From Syngnathus acus (Eukaryota; Chordata; Actinopteri; Syngnathiformes; Syngnathidae): a stretch of 64,000 nt of DNA. The position numbers and the translations under genes are program-made. Of this stretch, positions 34,986 to 46,400 are shown piece after piece; within the stretch, counting starts at the first letter, position 1; the number at the start of each line of letters is the position of its first letter. Location of the stretch: NCBI RefSeq assembly GCF_901709675.1, contig NC_051107.1, positions 5,272,001-5,336,000 on the forward strand, read 5' to 3'. The notes beneath the pieces were generated by a model that had not been told where the DNA came from, did no database searches, and saw nothing but the letters and a program-made list of their open reading frames with translations.

Positions 34986-37476
34986 AATATATTTATCGTC
35001 ATACAAAGACACGCAGATGCAGAAAGAGACTTGGATTTACAAGGCCACCGCCGAAAAAATCGATTGAATTCAGGTCTCCCTCGTACACAGGTTGTTGCTA
35101 TCTCATCTGTCTCTTCCTTCCTTTCTTTACTTGCCTTTTGCAGACATCCATCTGCTCCCCCAAGCGCTTTTGTCCTTTTCATTCACCCATTTTCCTCCTT
35201 TTATAACCACTCATCCATTATCCGTATCAAGGTGGGCAAACGGAGTGAGGAAAGAGGCGAGCAGTCTTTAAAAACTTGAATGAAGTTCTCAGTAAATACG
35301 CAAGCGGGCCAACTCCTAATTAAAATGATGACTGTGTTATCCATTAGAGAGAGCTGGCCGCCTGATAAACACGCATTTTGATTTGTTTTGACGCCTCCAA
35401 AAAGGGATTTAAAAAGCCGGCAGATCATCAAGGCAACACGAGCTTGGACGGAATACATTAAAAATAAAAAATCTGCTCCACGTGTGACCTTTTTTGGGCG
35501 CCAAAACTGACTGGGATTTCCAAATTGGATTGGCTGAGTATAAAAATGGCAATTAATTATATGGGGGGAAAAAAAAAAAATGCTTGCTTTGTGTAATTTT
35601 GAGATCGGTAGTGTCAAGGGTGCCACAACCTAAGACGCCCGCTGGATAAAAACCAAGCCACACTGTAATACATTTGACGCCGGAAGGCAGTACGCCTCCG
35701 TACATACAGTGCATAAGTCTCCACCCCCTACGCAGCCTTGCTCCACTTCTCTTGTGAATCGAAGCATCACACATCCGTGCATATGGCGCCCTAACGTGAC
35801 ATTGGCATCCGACTCCCCCCCTTGTAAAAAATTCCTCCTGCTTGAAAAATCAGCAGAAAACGTCGTAAAATCTGACAAAAATAACAAAAAGATTCCCAAC
35901 CCCCGAAGTGCCGTCATAATTGTTACGCAATCCTCCCTTGTTCTTTTCCTGCTTGTGCAATGCAGCGGTAACCTTATACATCTATATTCGAGTCCCATAA
36001 GTCTATGAAATGGCCACTAGCCAATAATGTGGCAGCAGTGCCATATGGCATCACACTGTCAAATCCCCAAACAGGCTGCAATTAGTGTTGCTTGGGAAGT
36101 GTCGGTGTCCCACCTACGTCCCACCATCCAAAATGTCAAGTGTCAGGAGCACCAGCAGCTGGAAGCTTGACGTAGGAACTCCAGCGGTATAGGGAGTCGG
36201 GTACTAGCAAGGGTAAAGGGGTCATGTTGTTGGCAAGGTGCAGGATAGATGGATGTATGGATGATGGTGGCGGAGTGTTTTGGAGGCTTGTCAGGTCTGC
36301 GATTTGTCCACCGAGTTCCTCCGGTCCCCTCGGGCCTCGTAGCGAGGCCCAGCCTCCACTAGAGCTCTCATCCACTCATGCTCCATGTCCTCATTCACCC
36401 TGTTGTCCCCGGCAGTACGCTTCATTGCACGCTGATTTTTTATTTATTTATTTATCTATTTTGTTGCCACAGAGAGAGAGAGTGGGCTCGATTGTTTTGT
36501 CTGTGTCGCTTTCTGCGTCATGCAACCGCTTATTATTTCAAATGGCATTTCAAGTCCAGGATTATGCAGATGGTGTCCAATATTTGCTTGAGGTTATTTT
36601 TTTGTGTGTATGAATCTATTTAGCAGAGGGTGATAAGTGAGGCTGCAGTGACATCTAGAGGATGAGGGTGACATTGCAACATGAACCTAACCTGTGTTTA
36701 TTTTTATGGCTAACTGGAACTGTTCATAATTCGCTCCACCTTGACAAAGTTGCAGCTGTGTTAAGAATATTTCATTAATTCCAGTCTGGATTTTGTAGCC
36801 AGTGACTATCAGATGTACTTCCGAAAATATCACTCACATGATCCTTGATGTACAGTTCCTCTATTTTAACTCCACAGGCCCTTGCATGTGATTCCACTCA
36901 ATTATAAATCCTTGTGTGGTTATGTCACGCCCACTTCTACCAGATCATTCCGTGTGGTATGCGAAAAAGCGAAGCCGGCCTTCTGCCATGCCAACGCTGG
37001 CGAGCGGCCATCTGCTTTGAGGCTGCCAGCGTGGGATCGCTGCCCGTTTTGACAAAAGGTCGCCATACCCCGGATTGGATCAAGTGACTTATTCTGAACT
37101 GCTTTACCGCCCACGGTGACGCACTCGTTGAAACCTGAACCCGTTTTGAGTGCGTGATGTCATAACGAGACGACGATAAATTACACTGCGACCGTTTGCC
37201 GGGCAAATTTGAATTCCTTCCAAGTATTCTCGACAGGCACTTAAAAACAAAACGATGGATGGCTCCGCAGAGGCAAAAGCGGCTTTCTCATTCAGAGCCG
37301 TCGAGGTTCACGGAGTTTATTCCCGTGAATGGCGTAGGGGGGGGAAGCGGCAACATCACGAGTCTTTTGTTGTTGCTAGGCAAACTTGGAGATTTGTTTT
37401 GATTGCCAAAAAGTGTCAACGTTGCGGCTAAAAATGCGTCTCGAGTCTCCTGAAAATGTTGTGACCAGTCGTTGAG

Positions 37477-37482
37477 TTTATT
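37477..37482 (-). terminator. Candidate ppp1r3a poly(A) signal
   Basis: TTTATT on the plus strand is AATAAA on the gene strand, 207 bases past the ppp1r3a stop codon. It is a sequence match only. Confidence 0.5.
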
Positions 37483-37688
37483 CAAGAAAGCCAGACAACC
37501 ACGGCACTACTTGGAAAAAGTAGGAAAGGCAAAAAAAATACAAATATAAAAATCACAGACGCAAACGTTACAAGTGTTATCACACTTACTCCCTCGTCCT
37601 TCCTTCGTACACTACAGTGCAAAAAATTAGGAACATGACTATCGTGTCGTTTCACACTCGCACACCGTATCTTGTCCATTATTCGGAC

Positions 37689-39236
37689 CTAACTGACTTT
37701 GTTTGTTGCCCCCTGAGGGCCCCTCCACTTGTAAAACCACCAGGCCATAGAAAACATGTAGAGCACAAAAAACGCCGGGAATTCGTAGAGAACGACGACG
37801 ACGAAGAACCCCCCCACCAGCAGGCTGCAGGTGAGCATTCTGCTGATGTGACTCAGGATGTACAAGACGCTCCACCACATGAAACCGCCGGACCCCCTGG
37901 AGGGACTTTGGCTTTCTTCTGTGGGGTTACTTCCCGCCGGATCCTGATCAACCTTTGTGTTTCTTCGGGAAGGACCATGGACCCTCTTGACTGAGTCATC
38001 TCCAATTTGTCTGCACTCAGGTTCTGATTCACGAGTGTCCACATGACTTTGCTTGGTTTGGACTCTCTCAGTGCCTCTTTTCGTTGCGTGACTTTCATCT
38101 GGATCCAAAACATCGTCATGGACGTTTGTTGTCGTCGGTTCTATGACCGAGGTTGCACCATTTTTGGAGATGCCGACACGGTCACCCGATGTGTCCGATT
38201 CCTCATTTTTCACCTCGAGAGCGCGAAAAACATTTTTTTCCCGATGGATGTTCTCAAGGTTCTTACATGATGTCGCCCCTTCAGTCTTGGGTTGAGCGTC
38301 CCCTATTTGGTTCGCATTGGCGGGTTGTATTCCGTAGCTTTCGGCCGATTGATTTTTCTGAGGCTCTTCTGTAAACGTGACAGCACGATCACAGTTCTTT
38401 GCGAGTCCGTCCGAAGCATCCCAAGATGCCACCTTGTCATCTATCGCATTGTGTGGTTCTTCCCATTCTTGGCTTCCTCGCCGTGAAATCTCATGACCAT
38501 CCCGAGTCTTTGCTGTCGTGTCTGTTGTCGTCAACTCCCTCTGGCTTGTTTCTACGGCAGCTGCGAGCTGCTCGGTTTCATGTAGTCCTCCTTTTATCCA
38601 GGCTTCTTCATGCTTGTGACACTTACTTAAAATGTCAACAGAGTCACAAGACACAAGCACGGGAGACCCGAGCGCGGTTATGTTTTCAGCACCGCCGACA
38701 GCGCCGGGTGTCTGGCGGTCCTCGGAGTTTAAGGAAACGTGATCCGGGAGAGCATGTGACGAGGTGGCCGGCTCTGCATTCCGAGGTACGTTCTGGTTCT
38801 CGCTCGCGGGGGGAACCAAAGCGGCGGTCTGCAGCCATTCCGACTCGGAAACTCCGCAATTGCGAGGCCCGTGAATAAACGCCTGCCACACGTCGCACAC
38901 GGGGCTTTCGTGATCCGGGCTCGGACTTTTCCCGTTAAGAAAGGTTCCCCAAATATCATTGACAGACAGCGCAGCTTTTGCGGTCTCCACTTTGGCTCTC
39001 CCGGTCCAGATATTCCGGTCCATGTTGGAGCTCACCCACTGCTTCTGCTTCTCATTGTCCCAGTCCAGTGTAATCAGAGGAATTTGGTGATAGGTGAGGA
39101 CTTGTTTCCTTCGGCGTTCAAGCAAATATTCCCCCGAGGGTTGAAGGGTGTTAGCGGGGTCACGCCACCTCTGGGACAAAATGTCTTTCACGTGCGCCAA
39201 GCGCCCCGCTCGCTGTCGGCTTTTTAGGCTCGCCAC
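37689..39236 (-). CDS. ppp1r3a: ppp1r3a coding exon 4 (last)
   Basis: The acceptor is ctttgacag|GTGGCG in phase 0. The exon encodes residues 284-798, a long low-complexity acidic/polar stretch and then the hydrophobic C-terminal anchor, ending ATNKVS and TAG. The first residue is Val from GTG, not an initiator. Confidence 0.9.
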   Translation of the reverse strand: MASLKSRQRAGRLAHVKDILSQRWRDPANTLQPSGEYLLERRRKQVLTYHQIPLITLDWDNEKQKQWVSSNMDRNIWTGRAKVETAKAALSVNDIWGTFLNGKSPSPDHESPVCDVWQAFIHGPRNCGVSESEWLQTAALVPPASENQNVPRNAEPATSSHALPDHVSLNSEDRQTPGAVGGAENITALGSPVLVSCDSVDILSKCHKHEEAWIKGGLHETEQLAAAVETSQRELTTTDTTAKTRDGHEISRRGSQEWEEPHNAIDDKVASWDASDGLAKNCDRAVTFTEEPQKNQSAESYGIQPANANQIGDAQPKTEGATSCKNLENIHREKNVFRALEVKNEESDTSGDRVGISKNGATSVIEPTTTNVHDDVLDPDESHATKRGTERVQTKQSHVDTRESEPECRQIGDDSVKRVHGPSRRNTKVDQDPAGSNPTEESQSPSRGSGGFMWWSVLYILSHISRMLTCSLLVGGFFVVVVLYEFPAFFVLYMFSMAWWFYKWRGPQGATNKVS

Positions 39237-40651
39237 CTGTCAAAGAGGTCACAAAGTTCAAAGTTGGAAAAAAAACTGTCACGCTCAAAGTAAAATTAAA
39301 TTAAATTAAATTAAATTAAATTAAATTAAATTAAATTAAATTAAATTAAATTAAATTAAATTAAATTAAATTGCCAGTTGATTTATTTCAGGCTTTCACA
39401 AAACAACTAAATAAGACAAACTCATCATAAATCCAGGAATGAACCTCACCAAAGGTTTGCGTTCAGCGGGCAAGAATAACGACGGACCCTCCGCTCTCAT
39501 CTCCACCGCGTCACGCGGGTCCTCGGCCTCTGCGAGTCGACAAGGGTCAGAGTTTATGAGGGGGGGGGCGGCTTTGACCAACGTAATATAATCGTGACAC
39601 ATGTAAACACACCTGCGGCAAGTGTCAGCATGTCCGTAAATTCTTTTTCCTGTGTGCTCGCCCTCCTGTAATAGCACACACGTGTCAGTCTCCCGTGTTT
39701 ATTCTTTTTTTCTTCAGCAGGGGATGATGTCACTCGCAGGAAAAAAATAATAATCCCACTATGCAATCAGATGAGCATGTACACACAGGAAGTGCCTGTC
39801 TGTCTCCATCCAGCAGTCGAGAGAGAGAGACACCAGCACCATATACGGGCAAAATAATCCATCCCTGCAAAATTACGTAATTGCACTGGAGTTGCCAGCT
39901 CCGACTTTAACACCAAAAGCAAAACTCTCCCCTACCTGTTGGTTCTGAGGCAACTCCTCTTCATCTTCAGTTCCTCTTGGACTTGTTGCTTGGCAGGACT
40001 CTTCAGGTGGCAGAACATGACGTAGTTCATCTCCTGGTTGTTCGCCCAAAAAGTGCCGGCCGAGGTCTCGTAGCACAGGCAGAACTCGACCCGAGTCCCC
40101 TCTTTCTCCAGCGGAAGAGCCACCGTGTACTGGAAGGTGAAGCGATCCGTTTTCCGATCGCTCGATCCGGGTACGTAGTCGGCCGGCAGGTCAAAGTGGC
40201 TCTTCCAGCCGTCCAGGGTGATGCGGGCGTAGACGGACTTACTGAAGCAGAGGTTGAGGACCCGCACGTACCCTCTGAGATTTGTAGTTCCCGGGAGGAG
40301 CTCCACCCTCTCCAGCTCCACCATCTGCTCCTCCAACCGCCGCACCAGTTCCTCCTCAGATGAGGGCGCCGTAAAAAGACACGAGAGGTAGAACTCCTCT
40401 TGCGGCGGCGACTTTCCTTCCGTGTCCTCACCGGCGTGGACGTCGTCGTACTCCTTGACGGAGACCAGGTTGAGCCCGAAGGCGTCGGCGAAGGAAACCT
40501 TCCTCCGGACTGTGGAAGTTGCTTCCCACTCGGGTTCTTCCTCATCAGCAGTGGAGCCCCAAGGGGGGAAGGCCTCCATCCTGACCTCTTCTTCCTGTCT
40601 TCCTAAAGACAACCTATCCTCCTCCAGGGGTTGAATGGACAGAGCCTCCAT
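37689..40651 (-). CDS. ppp1r3a: Protein phosphatase 1 regulatory subunit 3A (muscle glycogen-targeting subunit)
   Basis: Four coding exons join in frame: 39936-40651, 39613-39665, 39450-39529 and 37689-39236, giving 798 residues (human about 1122; the middle region is shorter here). Residues 51-54 KVSF form the RVxF-type PP1-docking motif after Arg49-Arg50. A CBM21 carbohydrate-binding domain spans about 115-215, with GYVRVLNLCFSKSVYARITL and the glycogen-site FWANNQEMNY (201-210). The long acidic/polar middle is low in conservation but carries short tryptophan motifs (VNDIWGTF, CDVWQAF). Residues about 736-785 are strongly hydrophobic, matching the C-terminal membrane anchor that places this subunit at sarcoplasmic reticulum. 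In vertebrates it targets PP1 to glycogen and promotes glycogen synthesis in muscle. The start ATG has A at -3 and G at +4. Confidence 0.93.
39292..39372 (+). repeat. (TTAAA)n pentanucleotide array in ppp1r3a intron 3
   Basis: About 16 almost perfect TTAAA units begin 56 bases upstream of the exon 4 acceptor on the gene strand. Confidence 0.95.
39450..39529 (-). CDS. ppp1r3a: ppp1r3a coding exon 3
   Basis: The acceptor is gactcgcag|AGGCC and the donor CCTTTG|GTGAGG. It encodes AEDPRDAVEMRAEGPSLF through ERKPL and ends in phase 0, matching exon 4. Confidence 0.82.
39613..39665 (-). CDS. ppp1r3a: ppp1r3a coding exon 2 (53-nt microexon)
   Basis: The acceptor is gctattacag|GAGGGC and the donor GCCGCAG|GTGTG. 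It is needed to reconcile the reading frame between exon 1 (phase 2) and exon 3 (phase 1): direct joining of those exons reaches a stop after six codons. It encodes R-ASTQEKEFTDMLTLAA. Four coding exons agrees with my recollection of mammalian PPP1R3A. Confidence 0.8.
39936..40651 (-). CDS. ppp1r3a: ppp1r3a coding exon 1
   Basis: This exon encodes residues 1 to about 238, with the PP1-docking motif and the whole CBM21 domain, ending KRSCLRTN in phase 2. The donor is CAACAG|GTAGGG. Confidence 0.93.
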
Positions 40652-40825
40652 GTTAGCCAGCTGTCGGCCTGTCCTGCCGTCCGTCTGCCTCGGAGGGTGA
40701 CGCCGAGCGCAGTGCCCTCAGCCTGTCCGGGGGGGTGACACCGGAGAAGGGGCGAGCGAGAGAAGAGGCTACGTGACTGGACAGATGGAGTCCGGGCCAA
40801 GACTATTAATAGGGCACATGCGGCT
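40652..40825 (-). promoter_or_regulatory. ppp1r3a promoter with MEF2 site and E-boxes
   Basis: CTATTAATAG (40803-40812) is a perfect palindromic match to the MEF2 consensus YTAWWWWTAR, 152 bases upstream of the start codon. An E-box CACATG (40815-40820) lies directly beside it and a CAGCTG E-box (40658-40663) lies next to the start. MEF2 plus E-box is the classic skeletal-muscle arrangement and fits the muscle role of this gene. The A/T core might also serve as the TATA-like element. Confidence 0.55.
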
Positions 40826-41117
40826 CAAGCGCATTGGTCCTTCGCTCGTTCATCCCGCCACAATGTGTTTGCTAGCGACAAGAATAAATAAATCCAAACC
40901 CGTCTTATGTAACAGCACTCAGGACATGACAAAGCCCACGTCCGCAGGGATGATGCGAGCATTCCTCTAAAATCCTGACAAAAAGGAAACTCTGTCCTAT
41001 TATTAGTAAGACCACAACATGTGTCCTCAAGTCCCCCCGTAATCCTCAATATCCTACATTTCCCACAATGCATTGGTTTGAGGTAGAACTCCAACTCCAA
41101 ACATGTTTCGTGATCTA

Positions 41118-41262
41118 AAAATAAATAAAAATAAAAATAAAAATAAAAATAATAATTAATAATAATAAATAATAAATAATAAATAATAAATAATAAATAA
41201 AATAAAATAAAATAAAATAAAATAAAATAAAATAAAATAAAATAAAATAAAATAAAATAAAT
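41118..41262 (+). repeat. Compound A/T microsatellite, AATAAA/AATAA units
   Basis: AAATAAA, AATAAT and then about 13 AAAAT units follow one another, flanked on both sides by the words 'atgtttcgtgatcta' (41102 and 41261), so the tract may have expanded within a small duplication. Confidence 0.9.
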
Positions 41263-43044
41263 GTTTCGTGATCTACTTACTATTTTTCTCTCCAGTGAGT
41301 CTTTCACCTCATTTTCTGGACCAAAAAGCAGATCTCATTCTATTCTTTGTTTGGCCAGATTAAGCCCCCTGAATGCGTTCAACCATGTGAAGTTTAATTC
41401 AACTAATCCTCGATATGCTGTGCGACCACCAGCCCTTTACGGTTACAGTAAATCTTGTCAGTAGACTTCAATGCGAGTCGCACAACCCCTCACAGGTGGC
41501 CTCTGTCCACAAAGGCCACTTTGTTCCCCCAGCCAAATATTTCCCTCTAATGACTTTTAATGGCCTATTTAGGCTCCGGCTATTATTAGGCGTCATTCCT
41601 TTTCTCCTGTGTGGAGGAACATAGCAACTCATGTTCACTACGTGGGTGAAAATGGTCAGTGTGGATGTACAGAATATGTGGGGGGGTTTTCAGGCTATAG
41701 TGTTCATTTTATATCAAATAATAATAATTGTAATTTCAATGCCTGATCAATAGAGGGCGCTATTTGATCACGATAAGATTCAGTAAGGCGCATGCAAAGA
41801 GAGTTTTTCAGTGAGTCAAAGGTTGGTCATTCTTTAAGTCGTCAAATCAAACAAAACTTGCCATTAATCCACAAAGCAATGGCTGTTATATGAAAGAATT
41901 GATCTGATTGATAGGAAATCAATAAAAATGGAAACTTAAAAAATATCCAGTATGATATAATATTTGGAGTGGACCATTAACAGAGTATGTTTGCTGTGTC
42001 TGCAACTGAGATGGGTAAAATGCCTTATGACAAAAAAGATTTACTTTTTGCTTTTGGGCCATTGCTGACTGTCTTTCCACATATGACCGCTTGGTGTCAG
42101 CAAACCCCCACATGTTTAATTGCAATTCAGGCCAGCAGAGTTTTAATTGAAATATTCGCATCATTTTTAACACAAGCAAACAAATACCAAAACATACGAC
42201 ATATTTACGCCATTAAAAGCAGAATGGAAGTTTTTTTTGTACATTTTCAAACATGTTTATTCAGGACCACTGCGCTTGTTCTTCAGAATGAACGTTGGTT
42301 TTTGCTTTTATCGTGGTTCTTTTAAAATAATTGATTTTGAATAAGGCCTAACATTGCAATAATTAAATTCATCACACCCAGTTATGCATAAAAAACACGC
42401 ATTTATTTTAGTATTTGCATTTAAAGAATTATTTTCCTTTTTGGGGGGGAGAAGATGATTATTTTAGTCATTTCCATGTCTTTGCAGAAATTGTGTTTAT
42501 TCTAAATTATTCCACAAGCCTTGTGAACATGTGAGACAATCTTGCCACATCTTTTTGCACCTTGACATTGCACTCATTTTGCAGCAATATTCTGTGTAAT
42601 TTAATTGCAATAGCTAATTCTAAATGTTAACTTGGATATTATTTAGCAGAAAACATGTTGCTCTTTTTTATTTGTGTTAAATCACATGTTGACACTTCGC
42701 TGGTTGATTATAATTATTTCTGAGTGAAAATATTGTGGTGGAAAAATTTTGGTTATTTGTGAAGGTTAGGGTTAAGGTTAGGTCGTGAGGGTTAAGTTTA
42801 GGTTGTGAGGAACCATCATTTTAAATCACAATTTGAGTAAAAAAAAAAAGTTTATTTGAATTAACTTAATTTGTTTGCGGAGCAGGTGGCCCGTGACGTC
42901 ACACGGGGTCGCAGTACACCCAAAAATAACAAGGCTCACCCTCCACGCTCAGGGATGAAGATGACGATGATGATGATGATGAGGAGGTGGTTTAGTGTGT
43001 ATGTGTGTTCTAGTCCCAAAGTGCGTGGCGTGGATACATCTTGA

Positions 43045-43071
43045 TGTGTGTGTGTGTGTGTGTGTGTGTGT
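43045..43071 (+). repeat. (TG)n microsatellite
   Basis: About 13 TG units, with an AC-rich patch (acacacacgcacac) shortly after at 43090-43104. Confidence 0.9.
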
Positions 43072-43180
43072 TTGAATGGAAACGAAGAAAACACACACGC
43101 ACACAAGCAGCCTTTTTTTTTTTTTTTTTTTCTCCTCTTCCCGCATTGCGCGTCATTCAAACGGGACTGCTGGCTTACTC

Positions 43181-43444
43181 CTCTGGGTTGCACTCGTAAG
43201 CCTAAAAACATCGTCGTTGGTGGGAGACACTGGTGCCCAGCGGAGGAATATTTGTGCTTATTTACTCTTCTGCAGCTTGTTGTCACTTTGCGTCATGGGC
43301 AGTCCCAACTGTCACATGTGAAGACTTGACCACCAAAAAGAAACCACAAAAAAAAACAGGACTTCCTCTTCACCAACTTGTCCTTTTTTTTTTGGTTTTG
43401 TTTGAGCAACTTCACCGTGAAAAATCACCTGAGACTTTTTAAAG
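43181..43444 (+). other. Candidate first non-coding exon of foxp2
   Basis: A plus-strand segment ends TTTTTAAAG|GTAAGT, a strong splice donor at 43444/43445. It lies divergently about 2.5 kb from ppp1r3a, the position and orientation of FOXP2 relative to PPP1R3A in human. There is no long ORF. The left edge is arbitrary because no transcription start can be read from sequence. The assignment to foxp2 rests on gene order. Confidence 0.4.
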
Positions 43445-46400
43445 GTAAGTTGCAATACTTTTTTTTGTGCAATTCGCTGCGTGGATGCTGAACTCGCACT
43501 TTTGACGCGCGGTTGTATTTATTTGCAACATTTTGGTTGTGTGTGTCTTTGTCATGGTTTTAAATACCCCGTGTGCATTAAATGACGTAAACTAACTCGA
43601 GATCATTTGTAAAGTGTATTGAATTGTAGTTTCCAAAATACAGACTATTTTATTTGGTTCGCCACAGAAATCCAATCAGGATCATTTAAACTTAATTATT
43701 AGAGTGCGTTTTATATTTTTGCTACGTCAATTTAAAGCATTTTTCCTTACAATTGTCACAGTTTTAATCACACAGTTGCCATTGTGGTGTGTGCAATTTT
43801 TTTTTTTGCAGCAAAGTGACATTTTTACGTGTGCGTTGACAAGTTCCATTTGCAATCACTGGCTCATTTTGAGCGAACATTTATTTGAACTGCTTTTGTA
43901 GAAAATATTGATGATGACAGGGGACTCAAAAGTTTTACAAGAAATCTTTTGAGGTGTGCTCATTTATGTGGAATCGTTTGTAAGCATTCTCAGTCAAAAC
44001 AAATCACATTATTTTCATATTGTGGATTAAATATGATTGTCATAAATAATAGCAAAGATCCTGTTAATATGAGTAACTGACACTAAGATAATATTGCATT
44101 TTTTTTCCAATGATGGAAAGTGAAAGGGAAAATTTGCAACCTTGTCTTGCACAAATTAAGATCTGCAATAATTGAGTGTACTGATAGAATCCATTTAAAT
44201 CCAACACACAGATGCACAAGCACGATCCCGTTGTGCCGATACCGCGTATCGATACTCTCTAACAAATACTCAACATTTCTCTTTGACGAGCCGGCCGCCT
44301 GGAGATTAACCGCGGCGACCCTCCTCGTGGGGAGCCGCAGGGTGCACAGGTGTTGCCTCCCGAGTTATGCAGGTGTGCAGCGCCGCGTTCCCGCCTCACT
44401 CAGCAGCTCCGGCGCTTCAAAGGCGCAGGCGGCAATAAACGGCCCTCGTGAAATATGTCGCTCCACAGTGCACAATCAGCCTCTTTGTTGGAGTGGCCCT
44501 GTAATCATTTCGTAAAGCAGGTTCAAAATGGACCTTGTGTATTATTATGTGCCGTAAGAAAGGTCACTTCATTATTTATATATATATATATTTCTTTTCT
44601 TTCACATATATATATGTGTATATGGAGAAGAAAAAAAAAAGACTTGCCATCAGTCTGTTGACCGTTGTTAGGAGCACTTATTAAAGCCACTCTCCCGGCC
44701 CGGCATCCATTTTTTGATTGCTGCATTCATCATGGAGCGCTCCTGCTCTACATTATGCTAATAGGAAAATGAATGTCCTCCACTGGATTAATGTGTGTAA
44801 CCTGTCATAAGTTTCAATCATTCATCAAAATCAAGATTTGCGTGCGCGCGTTTTAATCTTTAAATGTGGAAATCACTGCTTGTGAAACGAGCCTTGCAAT
44901 TTATTTGTCATTCCTGGAAACTTTACACGCTGAAACGGACAATGGAAGGAGGCCAGATTGAACACTAATGTGACCAGGTTTTTTTTTTCTTCTTCTTAAA
45001 TTATTTTTAATTATTATTAAAATCTCCATACCAGAAAATGAGGTCTTTATTTGTAACATTTTTTGTTTTTAGGATTTTTGTTCTGGAATCCATTCACATG
45101 CATCATATGTAGATTAAAACAAAATTCAACCCTGGCATATAACTGCAAAAAAATCTTCAGGTTTGATCCCTTTTAACTTCCCAGCAATGTTTCCATGACA
45201 ACCTCCCTGCATGTTAAGGCAACCAGAAGTGATCACGTTGAATCCGCCGCCCCCCAATCCAAAGTCAGAATGGAATTTGTGTTGACAGTTTTGGCCTTTA
45301 ATGGCACTTTTGTAGCGCAGCAAAGTATTTGTTTACCGGGATCATACGCTCCAAGCTGTCAGCCTCGGAAAGATTTACTCCTCAAGATAAAAGAGTGTAT
45401 TAGGCGCTTAAGAGGCTACGCTTTTGCACCGTAATTGCCCACATCACTGTAATGATGTTTTGTGTGCCCAGTTGCTAAGGGTCTTGGGACAGCTCAGACT
45501 TTTTTTTTTTAACTTCTGCTCTGGGTCACCGAAGCCAAAGTCGTTAGGGGAGGAGCGAGACCCGGGTCAGGGTACGAGAAGGATTAGATCTTGGACTCGT
45601 TGGTGCGTTATGTTTTTTTGATGTTGTCACGCTGATTGTTTGAACGCACGCTAACGTGTCACAAGTGTCGCTATTGGCAAACATGTGACTTGGAGAAAGA
45701 GCATGTTTTTGGATGTGAGCGGAACACTCATCTATAAAATATTTTTTCTTGTAATGTTTGGACTTGTAATTTTGGTGTTCTTTTCCCAGAAAAAAAAAAA
45801 AAAACTGGCAACAAAATGGCAGCCGCAAAACGCTAGCAACGACCAATCAGAGGAAAGCGATATTGCATATTTAAATCAACGAGAACAGCCAGCCAATCAG
45901 AACAAAGCTGGTATATATATTGAATATTAATGAGAAATTCTTGGCGCCAGGTGATCAAGACCATCATTTTCTTGTCGACCTGATAAAAACGATATAAAAG
46001 GCTGTTATCTTCCATCACTTGTTTACGTGCCGCGGTCACGGTCTGATGCGTGGCTTTCTCATCAGGGGTGCTGCCGGTGGTGGGGGGGGCGGGGCTTAGT
46101 GTTGGTTTTGAGGTGTTTGTTCCGAATTAAAGATAAGAGGTCACTCGTGGCAAAAGGCAAGGTCATCTCAGAGCTCCTAACCACATGTGACGGACGAGCG
46201 CTTGCGCTCGAGGCTAACGCTATCGCGCTAGTCCTTTTTTTACCTCATCTGTTTTGATGGCAGCTTGGTTATTCGAGACGGTCGACTGTCAAACGGTTCG
46301 TTATCCGAGCCGATCCAATTTGGGATGGCTTGTAAACAACGGCGTTTGCTGGTACCTTTCCACTTGGGACCGAAAAGTATGTTGCGAGAGGAGCAAATAA

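Larger units (their letters stand above)
27246..37476. other. Spacer between smim30 and ppp1r3a
   Basis: About 10 kb without a supportable gene. It contains a 650-bp inverted-repeat element (28715-29364), a GT microsatellite near 28104-28122, a C run (32617-32634), a minus-strand LINE relic (32843-32885) and an A/T-rich duplicated tract (34750-34985). Apparent open frames here are short, lack homology that I can recognise, and overlap simple sequence. Confidence 0.55.
40826..43180. other. Spacer between ppp1r3a and the foxp2 5' end
   Basis: Genes on either side are divergent. It contains the A/T pentanucleotide tract (41118-41262), a GT microsatellite (43045-43071) and otherwise unremarkable A/T-rich sequence. 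A tract of 'gttagggttaaggttaggt' near 42765-42815 is telomere-like in spelling but only a few units long. No gene is recognised. Confidence 0.5.

Noticed and set aside
36224-36613. 129-codon plus-strand frame
   Set aside because: No recognisable domain, runs into simple sequence, and has no splice or promoter context.
37853-38119. Alternative frames overlapping ppp1r3a exon 4
   Set aside because: Shadows of the real coding frame, which is continuous for 515 codons with a conserved C-terminal anchor.
39450-39485. Alternative ppp1r3a acceptor at GATGAG|A giving phase 2 without a microexon
   Set aside because: It keeps the frame but lacks a pyrimidine tract and would discard a good acceptor upstream; the 53-nt exon explains all three borders better.
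42765-42815. Telomere-like gttaggg words
   Set aside because: Only two or three imperfect units; not a telomeric array.
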